Shown here one piece after another: positions 1-11,142 of a stretch of DNA of 34,312 nt (position 1 is the stretch's first letter; each line of letters opens with the position of its first letter). Source of the DNA: Alicyclobacillus sp. (lineage in GTDB: Bacteria > Bacillota > Bacilli > Alicyclobacillales > Alicyclobacillaceae); contig JAILZF010000008.1 of the NCBI GenBank assembly GCA_023512635.1, positions 1-34,312 of the forward strand. Reading direction: 5' to 3'. A model generated the notes under the pieces. The model worked only from the letters and a program-made list of their open reading frames with translations. It ran no database searches and had not been told where the DNA came from. A program made the translations under genes and the position numbers.

Positions 1-1625
<1,625 letters not shown>

Positions 1626-1910
1626 TTACTTTTCAACGATGGCGAGGATGTCACTCTCACGCAGGATGAGCAGCTCCTCGTTGTTCACCTTAATCTCCGT
1701 GCCCGCATACTTAGAGTAGATCACGCGGTCACCGACCTTAACCTCCAGCTCCACGCGCTTGCCGTCCTCCAAGCGGCCCGGGCCAACCGCCACGACTTCC
1801 CCTTCCTGGGGTTTCTCCTTGGCCGTATCGGGCAGCACAATGCCGCTGGCAGTCTTTTCCTCCCGGTCCACCGGGCGTACCACGACGCGGTCAGCGAGCG
1901 GCTTTACCAT
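1626..1910 (-). CDS. groS: 10 kDa chaperonin GroES
   Basis: 94 aa, [45 protein letters not shown]...; upstream of groEL. Confidence 0.98.
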   Translation of the reverse strand: MVKPLADRVVVRPVDREEKTASGIVLPDTAKEKPQEGEVVAVGPGRLEDGKRVELEVKVGDRVIYSKYAGTEIKVNNEELLILRESDILAIVEK

Positions 1911-1944
1911 CTACAAACCCTCCTACGCAACCCATCCAGAGTTG

Positions 1945-1971
1945 TTAGCACTCAACTATTCCGAGTGCTAA
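1945..1971. promoter_or_regulatory. CIRCE operator (HrcA binding site)
   Basis: Exact TTAGCACTC-N9-GAGTGCTAA inverted repeat (ttagcactc aactattcc gagtgctaa) just upstream of groES. Confidence 0.97.
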
Positions 1972-1973
1972 CA

Positions 1974-2008
1974 CCAACCCTTATATTAATCAACCTGGGG
2001 GTCTCATG
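1974..2008 (-). promoter_or_regulatory. Putative sigma-A promoter for groESL
   Basis: Minus strand reads TTGCAT-N17-TAATAT immediately before the CIRCE element. Coordinates approximate. Confidence 0.6.
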
Positions 2009-2058
2009 CAAGCGTCTGCGCCCCCACGCAGCATCAGCGGCCGCTTCGCCGGGCAGCC

Positions 2059-2802
2059 TCAAGGGCGCGACGCGGCCGTATGCGCCGCCTGCTGTTGACG
2101 GCGTTGCACCAACAGCGACAGCCCAATGCTCAATTCGTATAAACAAATCATAGGGAGGACCACGCTTAAGTGCGAGATCAACTCCGGCGGGCTTATCAAC
2201 ACCCCCAATACCACGCTGACCAGGTAGGCATAACGCCGGTTGCGGCGCAGCCAGCGCGGGGTAAGGAGGCCCATACGAGTGAGGAACACCACCGCCAGCG
2301 GCAACTCGAAGATAAACCCGAACGGCAGGCACACGTTGGCCAAAAAGCTAAAGTAGCTGCCTGCCCGCAGCATCACCTGAAAGTTGGCCGCTGCCAGGTG
2401 TAAGAGGAAGTGCAAGAGCGTAGGAAAGATCACAAACCAAGCAAACAGCACGCCGAGCACAAACATCACGGCGGCCGCCGGCAACAGGCGCAACGCGTAC
2501 CGTTGTTCCACCGGCGTCAACCCAGGGGCCACAAACCGCCATAACTGATAAAGCGCAAAGGGCAGCGTCAAACCGACGGCAGCGACACCGCCGACAGACA
2601 GGTAAACACGCACCACCTCGCCAGGTGAGACCACCATCAGGGTATAGCCCGCCCGCGTCACGGGGCTCACGAGGTAGCGGTAGATGTGCGCCACCCAGCC
2701 CAGGCATCCCCCGAGCACCACCACAAACACCGCCAGGGTGTAGAGGATACGACGACGCAAGTCGGCCAGGTGCTCGACCCACGTCATGCGCTTGTCTGCC
2801 AT
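2059..2802 (-). CDS. tatC: Sec-independent protein translocase TatC
   Basis: MADKRMTWVEHLADLRRRILYTLAVFVVVLGGCLGWVAHIYRYLVSPV...FGFIFELPLAVVFLTRMGLL; TatC family pattern. Longer start at 2838 is possible. Confidence 0.95.
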   Translation of the reverse strand: MADKRMTWVEHLADLRRRILYTLAVFVVVLGGCLGWVAHIYRYLVSPVTRAGYTLMVVSPGEVVRVYLSVGGVAAVGLTLPFALYQLWRFVAPGLTPVEQRYALRLLPAAAVMFVLGVLFAWFVIFPTLLHFLLHLAAANFQVMLRAGSYFSFLANVCLPFGFIFELPLAVVFLTRMGLLTPRWLRRNRRYAYLVSVVLGVLISPPELISHLSVVLPMICLYELSIGLSLLVQRRQQQAAHTAASRP

Positions 2803-2868
2803 GGCTGACCCCCGCTGTTCCCCATTTGCCTGCACCACCGCTGCCCTGGTCTATGCGTTTCTATCAAT

Positions 2869-3138
2869 TTACCGATCCGCTGCTTGCCCCTCAGGCCGTA
2901 CGTTTTCCTTGACCCCTTCTGCTTTCAGTTCAATCGGCTCCACCCGGGCAGCCGGCGCCGGTTCACCCTTGGCCGCCTCTGTCGCCTCCTCCGCCAATCC
3001 GCGGGTCGCTTCTTTAAACTCACGCAACGAGCGGCCGAACGCGCGGCCAATCTCCGGCAGCTTGCTCGGGCCAAACACCAACAGCAGCGCCACCAGAATC
3101 AGCACCAGTCCCGACCAGCCGATGTTCGCCAGCCCCAT
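2869..3138 (-). CDS. tatA: Twin-arginine translocase TatA/TatE family subunit
   Basis: [58 protein letters not shown] before ATG at 3138; ORF-track start at 3267 is too long. Confidence 0.95.
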   Translation of the reverse strand: MGLANIGWSGLVLILVALLLVFGPSKLPEIGRAFGRSLREFKEATRGLAEEATEAAKGEPAPAARVEPIELKAEGVKENVRPEGQAADR

Positions 3139-3151
3139 GCGGTTGCCTCCT

Positions 3152-3733
3152 TTACCGTGCGGGCTGCTGACCGCCGCCCGCGCCACTCCACCAGCCTGCG
3201 CGCTGCCCGTCACGGCATAAGCGCAAGACATCGTCCTCATCATACACTGGCCACTGCACCCTGGCAAGCCAACTCGCTCCCGCCGGGCCTACCCCTGCGA
3301 CCACCCGTGCCAAACCGGCCGTCTGCAGCCACGCCAGGTCGGTCGGCGTCCGCAGGACCGCCACCTTGGGCAGCGGTGACCGCTGAAACCCCTCCACCAC
3401 CACCAGGTCGGGCATGACCCCTAAGCTGCCCGCCCAGCTCGCAAGGCGCTGGCACAGGGCGACAGCATCATCCGCCGCCGCGTCGTCCGTCAACCGCCAG
3501 AGCGACTGGCCGCCGCCCGCCACCACCGTCCAGCACGCCCCCGCTGCAGCCAACCGGCGAGTATCGCTTGCGGGCTTTTCCCAGTCGTCCCCGTCAGCGG
3601 CATGCCCGTCGTGTTTAAGCGCCGCCACACGCCAGCCAAGCCGTCGCGCTGCGCGCACCAGCGCCGCGGCCACCTGCGTCTTGCCCGACCCTTGCCGCCC
3701 CACCACCGCCAACGCCCGAACCAACTCAGCCAT
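3152..3733 (-). CDS. mobB: Molybdopterin-guanine dinucleotide biosynthesis protein MobB
   Basis: P-loop [33 protein letters not shown]...[17 protein letters not shown], characteristic of MobB. Confidence 0.9.
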   Translation of the reverse strand: MAELVRALAVVGRQGSGKTQVAAALVRAARRLGWRVAALKHDGHAADGDDWEKPASDTRRLAAAGACWTVVAGGGQSLWRLTDDAAADDAVALCQRLASWAGSLGVMPDLVVVEGFQRSPLPKVAVLRTPTDLAWLQTAGLARVVAGVGPAGASWLARVQWPVYDEDDVLRLCRDGQRAGWWSGAGGGQQPAR

Positions 3734-4715
3734 TCAACCAACCACCCGCGCCAAGGCGAGCGATGTCGTCGCGCACCAGCCGCACGCCGGCCAAGACGCG
3801 CGGCAAAAGGATGTCAAACGATGTCACAGGGTCGTGCAACACCGCCCCGGGCAAGCCGAAGATGGCCGCCTCTCCGGCGTAGGCGAGCATCAGCATGGAA
3901 CCGGGTAGCATCGGCGTGCCGTAGGTGACCACCTCGTCCGCTGCCGCGCGAATCGCCCCTGGCGAACGGTCGTCTGGGTCGACCGACATACCCCCTGTCA
4001 CCAGCACCAGCGGCACGCCGTCTGCTAACGCAGCGCGGATGGCCGCCACAATCGCCGCGAGATCGTCCCCTGGGAAGTCTTGGCGCACCACGGTCACCCC
4101 GTAACGGGCGAGTTTCTCGCGTAACACCGGACCCGCCTTGTCGGCAATGCGGCCGCTTTGAATCTCGCTGCCCGTGGTGACCAGCGCCGCTTGCGCCATC
4201 CGGTACGGCAACACCTCCACCACCGGCCCGCCCGCCTGCGCAATCGCCACCGCCTGCTCCACCTTCGCAGCCTCAATCACCAGCGGGATGGGTCGAATCC
4301 CCGCCAGCGACAGCCCTTCATCCACGTGGCTCCAGGGCGTGCGCGTGGCCAGCGACAAGCCCTCAATACGGTTGATGGCAAACACCCGCTCCGTATCCAC
4401 ACGCAGCACCCCGCGCTGCGCCGCCTTCAACACCACCTTGCCTTCATGCGGTGCCGTGTACACCACCCCTGTACCGCCCAGCGCATGTGCCATACGCTGC
4501 GCCGCCTCGTCCTCGTGCAGTTCGTGATCTTCCAACTCTAACACGTAAATGTGGCGCTTGCCGATGTCCAGCAACAGCGGAATGTCCTCTGCCCGCACCA
4601 CGTGCCCCTTGGCGAACGCCCGGCCTTTAAACTGCCCCGGTACGATGCGTGTCAGGTCGTGCGCCAAAGTCATCCCCACCGCCTGCTCCACTGGCACCTC
4701 TCGCATCCTCGCCAT
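3726..4715 (-). CDS. Molybdopterin-binding (MoCF/MoeA-like) protein
   Basis: MARMREVPVEQAVGMTLAHDLTRIVPGQFKGRAFAKGHVV...LVTTGSEIQSGRI...VLVTGGMSVDPDDRSPGAI...GLPGAVLHDPVTSFD; located between mobB and mobA. RBS GAGGGAGGTG before ATG 4715. Confidence 0.85.
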   Translation of the reverse strand: MARMREVPVEQAVGMTLAHDLTRIVPGQFKGRAFAKGHVVRAEDIPLLLDIGKRHIYVLELEDHELHEDEAAQRMAHALGGTGVVYTAPHEGKVVLKAAQRGVLRVDTERVFAINRIEGLSLATRTPWSHVDEGLSLAGIRPIPLVIEAAKVEQAVAIAQAGGPVVEVLPYRMAQAALVTTGSEIQSGRIADKAGPVLREKLARYGVTVVRQDFPGDDLAAIVAAIRAALADGVPLVLVTGGMSVDPDDRSPGAIRAAADEVVTYGTPMLPGSMLMLAYAGEAAIFGLPGAVLHDPVTSFDILLPRVLAGVRLVRDDIARLGAGGWLNG

Positions 4716-5394
4716 GATTGGCACCTCCCTCGTCTGTGCACCCCGCACACTCCCTTGCAGGTGCGCCCACTTCCGCCGCCGCAGCCAGCCACGCGGCGTA
4801 ATCGGCCGGCGTGTGCACCGGCCGCGTCCACCAATCCGGCCACCCCTCCGCCGCCACCGGCACCACCGGCAGCTTGTCCAGCGCCGTCAGCAAACGGGTC
4901 GAACCACTGGCCCGCGCAGCCATCCAGGCATCCCCGGCGGCTGGCCGGTACGCACCGAGCAGCGGCTGCAGGCGGCCCTCCCGTACCACCAGCGCCGCCT
5001 GCGCCGCTGGTGCCGCAGCCAGTGCCGCCAGACAGGTCCGCAACACCGGCGGTTGCACCCCCGGTAAGTCGCCCGCCAAGACGCACACGGCAGACCACGG
5101 ACCAGCAGCCCGGACCCCTGGCCAGGCGTCCGCCAGTGCCGCCAACGGCCCCGCCGTACGCTGGCGATCGCGGACGCAGACCAAACGCTCCGTACTGGCC
5201 GTTTGACTGCATCCGCCAGCCGCTGCGCCGTGGGGAGGCAACAACAAGAAGGTGCGCTCCGCCACGCGCTGTGCGACTGCCAACACGTGGTGCAGCACGC
5301 TCTCTCCCCCCTGCGGCAAGCGCGCCAGCGCCAGCTTGTCCTGGCCCATGCGGCGGCTGGCCCCGCCTGCTAACACGATGGCGCAACAGCGCAC
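4627..5394 (-). CDS. mobA: Molybdenum cofactor guanylyltransferase MobA-like
   Basis: MRCCAIVLAGGASRRMGQDKLALARL...AGDLPGVQPPVL: LAGGxSRRMGxDK NTP-transferase signature; GTG start at 5394. Confidence 0.85.
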   Translation of the reverse strand: MRCCAIVLAGGASRRMGQDKLALARLPQGGESVLHHVLAVAQRVAERTFLLLPPHGAAAGGCSQTASTERLVCVRDRQRTAGPLAALADAWPGVRAAGPWSAVCVLAGDLPGVQPPVLRTCLAALAAAPAAQAALVVREGRLQPLLGAYRPAAGDAWMAARASGSTRLLTALDKLPVVPVAAEGWPDWWTRPVHTPADYAAWLAAAAEVGAPARECAGCTDEGGANHGEDARGASGAGGGDDFGARPDTHRTGAV

Positions 5395-6059
5395 GCCACC
5401 ACCTCCGCCTCCGTCACCAGCCAGTGCACCGGCTCGTCATGTCCAGCCACGGGCAGACACTCGGCAAGCTGACAGGCGAAACACATGCCAATTCGCCAGG
5501 CACGCACCGCTGGCTGGGCCAGCCAGCGGTCGTAGTAACCGCCGCCGTATCCCAAACGCAAGCCGGACCGTGTATACGCCAGTCCCGGCAAGACCACGGC
5601 AAACAACGTTGCCGCCGGCACCAAGCAGGCACCAGCGGCCGCATCCGGCTCCCAAATCCCGAAACGCCCCTGCCGCCACGGTGTGGCCGGCGTCGCTTCG
5701 TAAAACGCCAAGCTTCCGTCTGCACCCGCCACCGGGTACGCCACCCGCCATCCCTGGCCCGTCAGGACATCTGCCAGCGCGTGCGTATCCAATTCAGCTG
5801 AAAGCGCGCGGTACAAACCGACCACGGGCGTGGCGGTGCCCCCCGCCCGGCGGGACAAGCCAGCCGCCAGCCCCCGCTGCGCGTCCCCCGATGGTGTCTG
5901 TCCCGCCAGCCAGCGCAACAACGCCGCCGCACGGGCACACGCCACCGCCGCCTTGCTGGCCCGCTCATCGGCAGAGAGCGCGGCCCGGCGGGCCCGGAAT
6001 TGACGGCGCAAAGCTGCTTTGTCTGCGGACAGGTCCGCATCCGGAGCCGTCGGTGCCAC
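5370..6059 (-). CDS. 5-formyltetrahydrofolate cyclo-ligase
   Basis: LSADKAALRRQFRARRAALS...LPGLAYTRSGLRLGYGGGYYDRWL; GTG start at 6059 with GAGGAGG RBS. Confidence 0.92.
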   Translation of the reverse strand: MAPTAPDADLSADKAALRRQFRARRAALSADERASKAAVACARAAALLRWLAGQTPSGDAQRGLAAGLSRRAGGTATPVVGLYRALSAELDTHALADVLTGQGWRVAYPVAGADGSLAFYEATPATPWRQGRFGIWEPDAAAGACLVPAATLFAVVLPGLAYTRSGLRLGYGGGYYDRWLAQPAVRAWRIGMCFACQLAECLPVAGHDEPVHWLVTEAEVVACAVAPSC

Positions 6060-6072
6060 GTGGACAGCCTCC

Positions 6073-7011
6073 TCACTCCGGCCGGCGCTGGTAGAGACCG
6101 CACTGTACAAACACCCACGGTGCCACCAACACAGTCCAGACCCCGAGCAGGGCGTACTGAACAGCAGACAGCCAAGGCCAGGCCGGCCATTTGATACCAT
6201 ATTGTAACGCAATCAGACCGCCCGTGCCGATGACCGCCGCACACACCCGCTTCCACCAAACGGGATCGAGTTCGGCGCGCAGCCAGCGTCCCTCGGCCAG
6301 CACCGCCAACCCGAGGCCGAGCAGCAAGCCGGCGTATTTCAGCGAGTCGGGCCCCGTATGCAACACCAACAGCAAGACCGGCAGCCCGACGGCCGCCAGA
6401 GCCTGCACGGCCGGCGAACGCGCTGCGGCCCGCGCCTGCCAGCGCTCGCCTAGCGTCCAGCCAGCCAGCGCAAACAGCAGGCCTAAGCCCCAGCCCACCA
6501 ACACATCCAGCGGCCAGTGCACCCCCAGATACAACCGCGACCAGCCGATGGCCACCACCAGCAGCATCGCCGCCATCCACAGCCAACGCCGCTGCGCCCA
6601 GCGGCACACCATCAGCCAGAACGTCATCGGACCCTGCGCGTGGCCGCTCGGCAGGGCATATCCGCTGGCGGTGGCCACCGCTTTCGAGACAATGCCCGGA
6701 ATGCCGATGGGCCGCAACACTTGCAACCAGTCTTTCAACCAGGCGTTGGTGTACATAGAGTATAAAAACACGTACGCCAAGCGCAGGCCAATACGCTTGC
6801 TGACCGACCAAAAGAGAATGGGTAAGACCAGCGTATAAAACCCTTCCAATCCGAACCACGTCAACCCCGTAGCCACACGGTCCAACCCAGGTGACGCCAT
6901 CGACTGCAGCCAGCGAATCACTTCATACTGCCAAACGTACCCGTCTGGCATAGGAAAATCCGGCGCAAGCGTCTGCAACCCCACCGCCCCCCTTGCCCAT
7001 CGCTCGTGCAC
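6073..7011 (-). CDS. PAP2-superfamily membrane phosphatase
   Basis: KDWLQVLRP...ALPSGHAQGPM...WSRLYLGVHWPLDVLVGW: canonical PAP2 motifs KxxxxxxRP, PSGH, SRxxxxxHxxxD. Confidence 0.92.
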   Translation of the reverse strand: MHERWARGAVGLQTLAPDFPMPDGYVWQYEVIRWLQSMASPGLDRVATGLTWFGLEGFYTLVLPILFWSVSKRIGLRLAYVFLYSMYTNAWLKDWLQVLRPIGIPGIVSKAVATASGYALPSGHAQGPMTFWLMVCRWAQRRWLWMAAMLLVVAIGWSRLYLGVHWPLDVLVGWGLGLLFALAGWTLGERWQARAAARSPAVQALAAVGLPVLLLVLHTGPDSLKYAGLLLGLGLAVLAEGRWLRAELDPVWWKRVCAAVIGTGGLIALQYGIKWPAWPWLSAVQYALLGVWTVLVAPWVFVQCGLYQRRPE

Positions 7012-7115
7012 GCAGTGACAGGTCTGTAACCTGCTGCTGGTGCATGCGGAACCTTCTGTACAATCTATGAGACAAGGGTGACAGGCATGCTAAGGCGGTC
7101 CAGCAGCGTCCCCCC

Positions 7116-7169
7116 AAAAGGACGCCTAAGGGTCGCCCCGGCATACGAGGGGTCCGTTACGCCTCCTTA
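7116..7169 (-). terminator. Possible imperfect hairpin terminator after tsaD
   Basis: Minus strand GTAAGGAGGCGTAACGGACCCC...GGGGCGACCCTTAGGCGTCCTTTT, imperfect stem starting at the tsaD stop codon and followed by TTTT. Confidence 0.4.
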
Positions 7170-8201
7170 CCTTATGGAAGGCATCTCCGCGATGCCCTGC
7201 CAGTCTGCCAGGGTCAAGGTAGCGTGGGCGTTTAGTGCCAATCCGTCACAGCGGCCGCTCGCCAGCAGCCGGCACCCGGCTGCGGCCACCATGGCTGCGT
7301 TGTCGGTGCACAGCGCAGGCGGCGGAAAGACCACCTGAAAACCGTCCGCTGCCGCCCGCTCAGCCAACGCTTGGCGCAAGCCGCGGTTTGCGGCCACACC
7401 TCCCGCCACCACCAAGGTTGAACGGCCGGTGGCTTGGACCGCACGCGCCGCCTTGTCCACCAACACGTCCACCACCGCCTGTTGGAAACTGGCGCACACG
7501 TCTGCCACGCTCACCGCTTCCCCACGTTGCCGCGCCCGCGCCAACTCGTTCGCCACAGCCGTCTTCAAGCCGCTGAACGAAAAGTCAAACCCTTCCCCGT
7601 ACAAGGAGCGCGGCCACGCGTAAGCCGCTGGATTGCCCCCTGCCGCTTGCGCGTCCACCTTGGGACCACCCGGGTACGCCAAGCCGAGCAGCCGCGCTAC
7701 TTTGTCGTACGCCTCACCGGCCGCGTCGTCCAACGTGCCGCCCAATCGCCGGAAGTGGAACGGTGCGGTCACGTCAAGCAACTCCGTGTGGCCCCCCGAC
7801 ACCACCAGCGCCAGCAGCGGCGGCGCCAACTCAGTCCCCAAAAAGGCAGCCGCGACGTGGCTGGCAATGTGGTGCACGCCCACCAGGGGCAACCCGGTTG
7901 CTAAGGCCAAACCCTTGGCCGCTGACAGGCCCACGAGCAACGCCCCTAACAGTCCAGGACCACAGGTCACGGCAATCCCGTCCAAGTCTTGCCAGTCCAC
8001 GCGTGCCTCCGCTAAGGCTTGGGCAATCACCTCGGTCACCATCTGGGCGTGACGGCGTGACGCCACCTCTGGCACAACGCCGCCAAAACGGGCGTGCACC
8101 GCCACCTGCGAGGCAATCACCTGACTGAGCAGGACTCGCCCGTCCGCCACCACAGCGGCTGCGGTCTCGTCACAACTGGTCTCAATGCCCAGCACCTTCA
8201 C
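7167..8201 (-). CDS. tsaD: tRNA N6-adenosine threonylcarbamoyltransferase TsaD
   Basis: VKVLGIETSCDETAAAVVADGRVLLSQVIASQ...GVVPEVASRRH...VSGGHTEL...; GTG start at 8201 overlapping the rimI stop. Confidence 0.97.
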   Translation of the reverse strand: MKVLGIETSCDETAAAVVADGRVLLSQVIASQVAVHARFGGVVPEVASRRHAQMVTEVIAQALAEARVDWQDLDGIAVTCGPGLLGALLVGLSAAKGLALATGLPLVGVHHIASHVAAAFLGTELAPPLLALVVSGGHTELLDVTAPFHFRRLGGTLDDAAGEAYDKVARLLGLAYPGGPKVDAQAAGGNPAAYAWPRSLYGEGFDFSFSGLKTAVANELARARQRGEAVSVADVCASFQQAVVDVLVDKAARAVQATGRSTLVVAGGVAANRGLRQALAERAAADGFQVVFPPPALCTDNAAMVAAAGCRLLASGRCDGLALNAHATLTLADWQGIAEMPSIR

Positions 8202-8710
8202 CGTGCACTCCCCCCTGGCTGGTGCGTAGCCGGGGGCGCCGACGGCGGCAAGTCGGCCCACATAATCAACGCGTCCTCCCGGTTGTCCGTGTAGTAACCC
8301 TTGCGAATACCTACCCCTGCAAAGCCGAGCTTGCGGTACAGGTTTTGCGCCACCGCGTTGGATACTCGGACCTCCAGGGTCATCCGGGCCGCACCGTGCG
8401 CCACGCACAGCGCCATCAAGTGGCGCAGCAGCGTCTCACCCAGGTGGCGGCCGCGAAACTCCGGATCGACCGCGATATTGGTGACATGGCCTTCATCCAA
8501 AATCAGCCATACCCCTGCGTAGCCAATCACGCGGTTGTGATACTCAGCCACCACGTAGCGGGCAAACTGGTTTTCCACCAGCTCCGTGACAAACGCTTGG
8601 CGCGACCACGGCGCACTAAAGCTGCGCCGCTCCACCTGCAACACCTGGTCGAGGTCGCGCAGCTGCATCGGTCGCAGCACCAGCGCAGCCGGGTCCCAGG
8701 CCTCAACCAT
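8198..8710 (-). CDS. rimI: Ribosomal-protein-alanine N-acetyltransferase (GNAT)
   Basis: MVEAWDPAALVLRPMQLRDLDQVLQVERRSFSAPWSRQAF...NIAVDPEFRGRHLGETLLRHLM...LEVRVSNAVAQNLYRKLGF. Confidence 0.94.
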   Translation of the reverse strand: MVEAWDPAALVLRPMQLRDLDQVLQVERRSFSAPWSRQAFVTELVENQFARYVVAEYHNRVIGYAGVWLILDEGHVTNIAVDPEFRGRHLGETLLRHLMALCVAHGAARMTLEVRVSNAVAQNLYRKLGFAGVGIRKGYYTDNREDALIMWADLPPSAPPATHQPGGSAR

Positions 8711-9443
8711 GGCCACCGCTGTCCCCTCCTGTCTCTGCCTGGCGTGCTGCCCACTGCGCCTCGGCCTGCACCGGCAGCGCATACTCGGGGACCAGTTGGT
8801 GCACAGCCCTGCCGGTCAACTCGGGAACCCCGGGCTGCCTGGCCAGCCGCAACAACGCCGGACCCAGTCCGGCTGCCACCGCTTCCAAGGGCCAGCACTC
8901 ACCCTCAGCCCCCGCCAACAGTCCGACCTGCTCGCCCGTCAAATCGTGCACCCAGCAGACCTCTTCCGTCAAGGCTGCAGCCGCTGTGACCCACTCCGCG
9001 AGGGGACGGACGGCCGCCGGCCAGACCATTTCCCAGCCCTCACCGCGCTTGCGGTACAAAGCGCCAAACGCCCGCTCGCGGCGGGCGTACAGCAACGGCA
9101 AGACGCAACGAGGGCGCAACGCTGGCGCCGGCAGCGCCGCCTCCGCCAGCGCCCACAGCGTAGACACCGGCCGCAGCGGAACATTGAGGGCAAACGCCAG
9201 GGCCTTGGCAGTCGTCACCCCCAGCCGCACGCCAGTGTACGATCCCGGTCCGACCCCGGCCACGACGGCCTCCACGTCCTTGGCCGAAATCCCCGCTACG
9301 CGCAGCAGGTTGGCCAGCGCCGGCTGCAACCAGCGTGAATGTCCGCGCGGGACCGACAACGCCGCGCTCGCCAATGGCACCTCGTCATGGCCCAGCGCCA
9401 CGGCCAGTGTGCGCGTTGCGGTGTCCATGGCTAGAACAACCAT
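8703..9443 (-). CDS. tsaB: tRNA threonylcarbamoyladenosine biosynthesis protein TsaB
   Basis: MVVLAMDTATRTLAVALGHDE...VVAGVGPGSYTGVRLGVTTAKALAFAL; cluster tsaE-tsaB-rimI-tsaD. Confidence 0.95.
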   Translation of the reverse strand: MVVLAMDTATRTLAVALGHDEVPLASAALSVPRGHSRWLQPALANLLRVAGISAKDVEAVVAGVGPGSYTGVRLGVTTAKALAFALNVPLRPVSTLWALAEAALPAPALRPRCVLPLLYARRERAFGALYRKRGEGWEMVWPAAVRPLAEWVTAAAALTEEVCWVHDLTGEQVGLLAGAEGECWPLEAVAAGLGPALLRLARQPGVPELTGRAVHQLVPEYALPVQAEAQWAARQAETGGDSGGHG

Positions 9444-9937
9444 CGCTTCACCCACTCGTCCAGTCGCTGCTTGCTGCGCTTGCCCGTCGCCCGACAACGC
9501 AACTCACGCTCGTCGAGGCGCGGCAACGGTGCCCGCACCAGCTCAATCGCCAGGGCATCCAACCCAGCGGCCGCCACGCCCGGCCACTCCACCAACAGCA
9601 CCGCGTCGCTCTCCAGCTCGTCTTCCCAGCCAATTTCCGCCAACAGTTCAGCGAGCGGCCGGCCGCTGCGCGCCGCCTCGTCGTGCAGGCGGTAGAGGTC
9701 GGCGTGCACGAGACGTACGCGGCCGCTGTACTCGGCCGCCAGCGTGAACGTCGGGCTGGTCAGGGGTTGGCCAATACCAACCCCTGTCGCCACCCCTTGA
9801 CTAAAGGTGGTCTTGCCAGCGCCCACGTCACCGGTCAACAGCACCACATCACCCGGTTGCAACAACTCCCCCAGTTTCTGACCTACCCGCCGCGTCTGCT
9901 CCGGGCTTTGGGTACGAATGCTGACACTGTCGACCAT
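9431..9937 (-). CDS. tsaE: tRNA threonylcarbamoyladenosine biosynthesis ATPase TsaE
   Basis: MVDSVSIRTQSPEQTRRVGQKLGELLQPGDVVLLTGDVGAGKTTFSQGVATGVG...SPTFTL...HADLYRL. Confidence 0.95.
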   Translation of the reverse strand: MVDSVSIRTQSPEQTRRVGQKLGELLQPGDVVLLTGDVGAGKTTFSQGVATGVGIGQPLTSPTFTLAAEYSGRVRLVHADLYRLHDEAARSGRPLAELLAEIGWEDELESDAVLLVEWPGVAAAGLDALAIELVRAPLPRLDERELRCRATGKRSKQRLDEWVKRWLF

Positions 9938-9985
9938 CTTCCCACCTCCACAACCAGGCTGTCGCACCGGCCCAGCCAACAGGCG

Positions 9986-11023
9986 TTAGCGGTCTGCAGC
10001 AAAGTGGTTATATCCGCGCGCAGCCAAGACATCGACCCGGCCGTCTGGCAGCTCCACCACCACGCCGTCCCCGTCCACCACGCGGCCAATGGCCGTCAGC
10101 CGCACGCCCAACGCTGCACACTGGGCCAAGGCGCGGGCAAAGGCCAACGGCGGAGCGGTTCCCACCAGCTGGTAATCCTCACCGCCATACCACGCCCATT
10201 CCAGTGGGTCCAAGCCGCACAAGCGCGCGTAATCGCGCACCTCAGGCGCCACCGGTACAAGCTCAGCGCGCACCCGCAGGCGGACACCGCTGGCGCGTGC
10301 CAGCTCGTTCAACTCGCTGGCCAGGCCGTCGCTGATGTCGTTGCAGCTGTGCGCCCCCGCGGCGCGCAGCACCTGTCCCGCGGTCACCTGTGCCAATGGC
10401 CGCCGGTGTGCTTGCATCAGCCGCAGGGCAACGTCCGCTGGAACAGGGGACCCGGCGAGCAGGTAAGCGAGACCCGCCGCGGCGCTGCCCACGTAACCTG
10501 TGACAAACACCGTATCGCCCGGTCGCGCACCACTGCGCAACAACGCCTGTCCTGCTGGTACAGCGCCAAGCACCGTCACCGTCACAGCCAACGGTCCGTC
10601 GGTGCGGACGACGTCCCCGCCCACCAAGGCGCAGCCACTCTGCTGACAGGCCTCGGCCAACCCGTCGTACAACTGTTCCAGCGCAGTCAGCGGCCGGCCA
10701 CCCGGGACCGCCAGGGCTACCACCAGGTGGCGCGGCTGACCGCCCATGGCGGCGATGTCGCTCACCGCTGACATCACCGCTTTAAAGCCGACGTCCGCCC
10801 AACCCATCGTCCGTTCCAAGAAGTGGGTACCTTCGACCATCGCGTCAGTCGAGACGAGCAGTTGCTCCCCCGTCTCACAGGCCAGCACCGCCGCATCGTC
10901 GCCCACGCCGTGGACGACGTGCGGCTCCGCCGCGGATACTCGTTGGCAGAGGTGGTCAATCAGCGCAAATTCGTCCAAGGACCGAACTCCTCTCCGTGAA
11001 CCAGCCTGGGTCAGGCCACTCAC
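9986..11023 (-). CDS. thiL: Thiamine-monophosphate kinase
   Basis: SLDEFALIDHL...VVHGVGDDAAVLACETGEQLLVSTDAMVEGTHFLERTM...KAVMSAVSDIAAMGGQP. Confidence 0.95.
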   Translation of the reverse strand: MSGLTQAGSRRGVRSLDEFALIDHLCQRVSAAEPHVVHGVGDDAAVLACETGEQLLVSTDAMVEGTHFLERTMGWADVGFKAVMSAVSDIAAMGGQPRHLVVALAVPGGRPLTALEQLYDGLAEACQQSGCALVGGDVVRTDGPLAVTVTVLGAVPAGQALLRSGARPGDTVFVTGYVGSAAAGLAYLLAGSPVPADVALRLMQAHRRPLAQVTAGQVLRAAGAHSCNDISDGLASELNELARASGVRLRVRAELVPVAPEVRDYARLCGLDPLEWAWYGGEDYQLVGTAPPLAFARALAQCAALGVRLTAIGRVVDGDGVVVELPDGRVDVLAARGYNHFAADR

Positions 11024-11142
11024 TGCTTCCTTTTATGATAACAAGTTTGCCGGCAGGACGCGAAACAGTACCCTCTGTCCAGGTCATAAACGGCAGACCA
11101 TGGCGCGTATGCATCTTTGGGACGGGCAAGGGAGGCGGTGGG

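Noticed and set aside
4551-5801. 416-aa plus-strand ORF
   Set aside because: Antisense to mobA/MoeA-like/cyclo-ligase genes; Pro/Arg-rich shadow ORF.
5762-6859. 365-aa minus-strand ORF
   Set aside because: Overlaps the PAP2 and cyclo-ligase genes in another frame; no domain signature.
9335-10771. 478-aa plus-strand ORF
   Set aside because: Antisense to tsaE and thiL, which have clear motifs; shadow ORF.
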